From Loxodes magnus (taxonomy: Eukaryota; Ciliophora; Karyorelictea; Loxodida; Loxodidae): a DNA stretch of 64,000 nt. The notes beneath the pieces were generated by a model, which saw nothing but the letters and a program-made list of their open reading frames with translations, did not search any database and had not been told where the DNA came from. Both the position numbers and the translations under genes were made by a program. Below, piece after piece: positions 58,701 through 64,000 of the stretch (positions are counted from its first letter, which is position 1; every line of letters starts with the position of its first letter). Location: the NCBI GenBank assembly GCA_946699065.1, contig CAMPDV010001300.1:1-64000 (forward strand). Direction: 5' to 3'.

Positions 58701-61700
58701 AAATAGTAGTGTAATTTTTAAAGTAAAAAAAAGCATAGTTTTATAAGTGTTTTGAAGTGAGAATACGAAATTTTAATACCAGAGTGAGTTAACAATGTAT
58801 GAAAAATAGTAGTGTAATTTTTAAAGTAAAAAAAAGCGTAGTTTTATAAGTGTTTTGAAGTGAGAATACGAAATTTTAATACCAGAGTGAGTTAACAATG
58901 TATGAAAAATAGTAGTGTAATTTTTAAAGTAAAAAAAAGCGTAGTTTTATAAGTGTTTTGAAGTGAGAATACGAAATATTAATACCAGAGTGAGTTAACA
59001 ATGTATGAAAAATAGTAGTGTAATTTTTAAAGTAAAAAAAAGCGTAGTTTTATAAGTGTTTTGAAGTGAGAATACGAAATTTTAATACCAGAGTGAGTTA
59101 ACAATGTATGAAAAATAGTAGTGTAATTTTTAAAGTAAAAAAAAGCATAGTTTTATAAGTGTTTTGAAGTGAGAATACGAAATTTTAATACCAGAGTGAG
59201 TTAACAATGTATGAAAAATAGTAGTGTAATTTTTAAAGTAAAAAAAAGCATAGTTTTATAAGTGTTTTGAAGTGAGAATACGAAATTTTAATACCAGAGT
59301 GAGTTAACAATGTATGAAAAATAGTAGTGTAATTTTTAAAGTAAAAAAAAGCGTAGTTTTATAAGTGTTTTGAAGTGAGAATACGAAATTTTAATACCAG
59401 AGTGAGTTAACAATGTATGAAAAATAGTAGTGTAATTTTTAAAGTAAAAAAAAGCGTAGTTTTATAAGTGTTTTGAAGTGAGAATACGAAATATTAATAC
59501 CAGAGTGAGTTAACAATGTATGAAAAATAGTAGTGTAATTTTTAAAGTAAAAAAAAGCGTAGTTTTATAAGTGTTTTGAAGTGAGAATACGAAATTTTAA
59601 TACCAGAGTGAGTTAACAATGTATGAAAAATAGTAGTGTAATTTTTAAAGTAAAAAAAAGCGTAGTTTTATAAGTGTTTTGAAGTGAGAATACGAAATTT
59701 TAATACCAGAGTGAGTTAACAATGTATGAAAAATAGTAGTGTAATTTTTAAAGTAAAAAAAAGCGTAGTTTTATAAGTGTTTTGAAGTGAGAATACGAAA
59801 TTTTAATACCAGAGTGAGTTAACAAAGTATGAAAAATAGTAGTGTAATTTTTAAAGTAAAAAAAAGCATAGTTTTATAAGTGTTTTGAAGTGAGAATACG
59901 AAATTTTAATACCAGAGTGAGTTAACAATGTATGAAAAATAGTAGTGTAATTTTTAAAGTAAAAAAAAAGCATAGTTTTATAAGTGTTTTGAAGTGAGAA
60001 TACGAAATTTTAATACCAGAGTGAGTTAACAATGTATGAAAAATAGTAGTGTAATTTTTAAAGTAAAAAAAAGCGTAGTTTTATAAGTGTTTTGAAGTGA
60101 GAATACGAAATTTTAATACCAGAGTGAGTTAACAATGTATGAAAAATAGTAGTGTAATTTTTAAAGTAAAAAAAAGCATAGTTTTATAAGTGTTTTGAAG
60201 TGAGAATACGAAATTTTAATACCAGAGTGAGTTAACAATGTATGAAAAATAGTAGTGTAATTTTTAAAGTAAAAAAAAGCGTAGTTTTATAAGTGTTTTG
60301 AAGTGAGAATACGAAATTTTAATACCAGAGTGAGTTAACAATGTATGAAAAATAGTAGTGTAATTTTTAAAGTAAAAAAAAGCATAGTTTTATAAGTGTT
60401 TTGAAGTGAGAATACGAAATTTTAATACCAGAGTGAGTTAACAATGTATGAAAAATAGTAGTGTAATTTTTAAAGTAAAAAAAAGCATAGTTTTATAAGT
60501 GTTTTGAAGTGAGAATACGAAATTTTAATACCAGAGTGAGTTAACAATGTATGAAAAATAGTAGTGTAATTTTTAAAGTAAAAAAAAGCGTAGTTTTATA
60601 AGTGTTTTGAAGTGAGAATACGAAATTATTAATACCAGAGTGAGTTAACAATGTATGAAAAATAGTAGTGTAATTTTTAAAGTAAAAAAAAGCGTAGTTT
60701 TATAAGTGTTTTGAAGTGAGAATACGAAATTTTAATACCAGAGTGAGTTAACAATGTATGAAAAATAGTAGTGTAATTTTTAAAGTAAAAAAAAGCATAG
60801 TTTTATAAGTGTTTTGAAGTGAGAATACGAAATTTTAATACCAGAGTGAGTTAACAATGTATGAAAAATAGTAGTGTAATTTTTAAAGTAAAAAAAAGCG
60901 TAGTTTTATAAGTGTTTTGAAGTGAGAATACGAAATATTAATACCAGAGTGAGTTAACAATGTATGAAAAATAGTAGTGTAATTTTTAAAGTAAAAAAAA
61001 GCATAGTTTTATAAGTGTTTTGAAGTGAGAATACGAAATATTAATACCAGAGTGAGTTAACAATGTATGAAAAATAGTAGTGTAATTTTTAAAGTAAAAA
61101 AAAGCATAGTTTTATAAGTGTTTTGAAGTGAGAATACGAAATTTTAATACCAGAGTGAGTTAACAATGTATGAAAAATAGTAGTGTAATTTTTAAAGTAA
61201 AAAAAAGCGTAGTTTTATAAGTGTTTTGAAGTGAGAATACGAAATTTTAATACCAGAGTGAGTTAACAATGTATGAAAAATAGTAGTGTAATTTTTAAAG
61301 TAAAAAAAAGCGTAGTTTTATAAGTGTTTTGAAGTGAGAATACGAAATTTTAATACCAGAGTGAGTTAACAATGTATGAAAAATAGTAGTGTAATTTTTA
61401 AAGTAAAAAAAAGCGTAGTTTTATAAGTGTTTTGAAGTGAGAATACGAAATTTTAATACCAGAGTGAGTTAACAATGTATGAAAAATAGTAGTGTAATTT
61501 TTAAAGTAAAAAAAAAGCATAGTTTTATAAGTGTTTTGAAGTGAGAATACGAAATTTTAATACCAGAGTGAGTTAACAATGTATGAAAAATAGTAGTGTA
61601 ATTTTTAAAGTAAAAAAAAGCGTAGTTTTATAAGTGTTTTGAAGTGAGAATACGAAATTTTAATACCAGAGTGAGTTAACAATGTATGAAAAATAGTAGT

Positions 61701-63810
61701 GTAATTTTTAAAGTAAAAAAAAGCATAGTTTTATAAGTGTTTTGAAGTGAGAATACGAAATTTTAATACCAGAGTGAGTTAACAATGTATGAAAAATAGT
61801 AGTGTAATTTTTAAAGTAAAAAAAAGCGTAGTTTTATAAGTGTTTTGAAGTGAGAATACGAAATTTTAATACCAGAGTGAGTTAACAATGTATGAAAAAT
61901 AGTAGTGTAATTTTTAAAGTAAAAAAAAGCATAGTTTTATAAGTGTTTTGAAGTGAGAATACGAAATTTTAATACCAGAGTGAGTTAACAATGTATGAAA
62001 AATAGTAGTGTAATTTTTAAAGTAAAAAAAAGCGTAGTTTTATAAGTGTTTTGAAGTGAGAATACGAAATTTTAATACCAGAGTGAGTTAACAATGTATG
62101 AAAAATAGTAGTGTAATTTTTAAAGTAAAAAAAAGCATAGTTTTATAAGTGTTTTGAAGTGAGAATACGAAATTTTAATACCAGAGTGAGTTAACAATGT
62201 ATGAAAAATAGTAGTGTAATTTTTAAAGTAAAAAAAAGCATAGTTTTATAAGTGTTTTGAAGTGAGAATACGAAATTTTAATACCAGAGTGAGTTAACAA
62301 TGTATGAAAAATAGTAGTGTAATTTTTAAAGTAAAAAAAAGCATAGTTTTATAAGTGTTTTGAAGTGAGAATACGAAATATTAATACCAGAGTGAGTTAA
62401 CAATGTATGAAAAATAGTAGTGTAATTTTTAAAGTAAAAAAAAGCATAGTTTTATAAGTGTTTTGAAGTGAGAATACGAAATTTTAATACCAGAGTGAGT
62501 TAACAATGTATGAAAAATAGTAGTGTAATTTTTAAAGTAAAAAAAAGCGTAGTTTTATAAGTGTTTTGAAGTGAGAATACGAAATATTAATACCAGAGTG
62601 AGTTAACAATGTATGAAAAATAGTAGTGTAATTTTTAAAGTAAAAAAAAGCATAGTTTTATAAGTGTTTTGAAGTGAGAATACGAAATTTTAATACCAGA
62701 GTGAGTTAACAATGTATGAAAAATAGTAGTGTAATTTTTAAAGTAAAAAAAAGCATAGTTTTATAAGTGTTTTGAAGTGAGAATACGAAATTTAATACCA
62801 GAGTGAGTTAACAATGTATGAAAAATAGTAGTGTAATTTTTAAAGTAAAAAAAAGCATAGTTTTATAAGTGTTTTGAAGTGAGAATACGAAATTTTAATA
62901 CCAGAGTGAGTTAACAATGTATGAAAAATAGTAGTGTAATTTTTAAAGTAAAAAAAAGCATAGTTTTTATAAGTGTTTTGAAGTGAGAATACGAAATATT
63001 AATACCAGAGTGAGTTAACAATGTATGAAAAATAGTAGTGTAATTTTTAAAGTAAAAAAAAGCGTAGTTTTATAAGTGTTTTGAAGTGAGAATACGAAAT
63101 TTTAATACCAGAGTGAGTTAACAATGTATGAAAAATAGTAGTGTAATTTTTAAAGTAAAAAAAAGCATAGTTTTATAAGTGTTTTGAAGTGAGAATACGA
63201 AATTTTAATACCAGAGTGAGTTAACAATGTATGAAAAATAGTAGTGTAATTTTTAAAGTAAAAAAAAGCATAGTTTTATAAGTGTTTTGAAGTGAGAATA
63301 CGAAATTTTAATACCAGAGTGAGTTAACAATGTATGAAAAATAGTAGTGTAATTTTTAAAGTAAAAAAAAGCATAGTTTTATAAGTGTTTTGAAGTGAGA
63401 ATACGAAATTTTAATACCAGAGTGAGTTAACAATGTATGAAAAATAGTAGTGTAATTTTTAAAGTAAAAAAAAGCATAGTTTTATAAGTGTTTTGAAGTG
63501 AGAATACGAAATTTTAATACCAGAGTGAGTTAACAATGTATGAAAAATAGTAGTGTAATTTTTAAAGTAAAAAAAAGCATAGTTTTATAAGTGTTTTGAA
63601 GTGAGAATACGAAATTTTAATACCAGAGTGAGTTAACAATGTATGAAAAATAGTAGTGTAATTTTTAAAGTAAAAAAAAGCATAGTTTTATAAGTGTTTT
63701 GAAGTGAGAATACGAAATTTTAATACCAGAGTGAGTTAACAATGTATGAAAAATAGTAGTGTAATTTTTAAAGTAAAAAAAAGCATAGTTTTATAAGTGT
63801 TTTGAAGTGA

Positions 63811-63852
63811 GAATACAATGTATGAAAAATATAGTTTTATAAGTGTGTTTTG
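63811..63852 (+). repeat. Scrambled satellite unit near the window end
   Basis: A unit jumps from GAGAATAC straight to AATGTATGAAAAATATAG and then GTGTGTTTTGAAG, losing its middle. Confidence 0.7.
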
Positions 63853-64000
63853 AAGTGAGAATACGAAATTTTAATACCAGAGTGAGTTAACAATGTATGA
63901 AAAATAGTAGTGTAATTTTTAAAGTAAAAAAAAAGCATAGTTTTATAAGTGTTTTGAAGTGAGAATACGAAATTTTAATACCAGAGTGAGTTAACAATGT

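Larger units (their letters stand above)
25071..64000 (+). repeat. 103-bp satellite array, about 378 units, running off the window
   Basis: From 25071 to the last base the sequence is a head-to-tail repeat of a 103-bp unit, all in one orientation. Each unit starts AAGTGTTTTGAAGTGAG, includes ACCAGAGTGAGTTAACAATG with a GTTAAC site, and ends in an A-run followed by GCATAG or GCGTAG and TTTTAT. Units are nearly identical. Three features vary repeatedly: GCA or GCG after the A-run (rarely ACA), AAATTTTAAT or AAATATTAAT in the middle, and the A-run length, which makes units 102..105 bp. The consensus strand has about 19 G to 5 C. No unit encodes a recognisable protein. Size, purity and homogeneity suggest a centromeric, heterochromatic or otherwise germline-limited satellite; that is inference. 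The right end is not in the window. Confidence 0.97.

Noticed and set aside
25071..64000. Minus-strand repeat ORFs of 60 to 229 residues in the satellite (for example 42897..43586)
   Set aside because: They arise because a 102-bp unit is divisible by three and the strand has few stops. The peptide simply mirrors the DNA repeat, changes frame with the A-run length and has no sign of selection.
25071..64000. CRISPR array
   Set aside because: There are no unique spacers; the whole 103-bp unit repeats, and the host is eukaryotic.

Overview
Organism. The window is extremely AT-rich, and its recognisable proteins read correctly only if TAA and TAG mean glutamine. This is clearest in the ubiquitin-specific protease (USP) gene at 5647..7143, which is riddled with TAA/TAG codons and ends in TGA. 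A tRNA at 20838..20908 with a UUA anticodon on a glutamine-type body supplies the decoder. This is the ciliate nuclear code, so the organism is most likely a ciliate; the AT content, AAAAATG-type starts and TGA stops resemble Tetrahymena and its relatives. Other UAR=Gln lineages (some diplomonads, oxymonads, green algae) cannot be excluded from sequence alone. The mixture of decayed retroelement and gene copies next to a large satellite suggests germline (micronuclear) DNA; that is inference. Standard-code ORFs here are nearly meaningless.

Left part (1..25070). This is a gene-poor landscape of relics, with one apparently intact gene, a USP-type deubiquitinase with an N-terminal membrane segment (5647..7143, minus). 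Two further USP copies are damaged: 14593..15600 (minus, two frameshifts) and 11421..13080 (plus, two frameshifts, in-frame TGAs, active-site His replaced). At least four copies of a gag/ORF1-like protein (M-x-x-KK start, Gln-rich and coiled-coil middle, CCHC zinc knuckle) lie at about 2000..2541 (minus), 7997..8756, 15904..16393 and 22527..23360 (all plus). A LINE-type reverse transcriptase relic lies at 2905..4064 (minus). A short RBR/IBR-type zinc-binding ORF lies at 18624..18893 (minus). Several Lys/Gln-rich open frames of unknown function fill other places, and AT-rich stretches without supported genes separate them.

Right part (25071..64000). About 39 kb, running off the window, is one head-to-tail satellite of a 103-bp unit, roughly 378 copies, nearly identical, with a few recurrent variant positions. 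A diverged 102-bp subfamily occurs in small blocks. One segment of about 3.4 kb carrying such a block is present twice, 10.67 kb apart, so the array has higher-order structure. Four units or short runs are scrambled.

How the parts fit. Twice a minus-strand USP gene lies immediately beside a plus-strand gag-like ORF, which hints at a mobile unit that includes a deubiquitinase. In the third USP copy, TGA stands at three positions where the family has Trp, and several other coherent frames pass through TGA. Either UGA can also be read as Trp here (as in some ciliates with context-dependent stops), or these are decayed copies.
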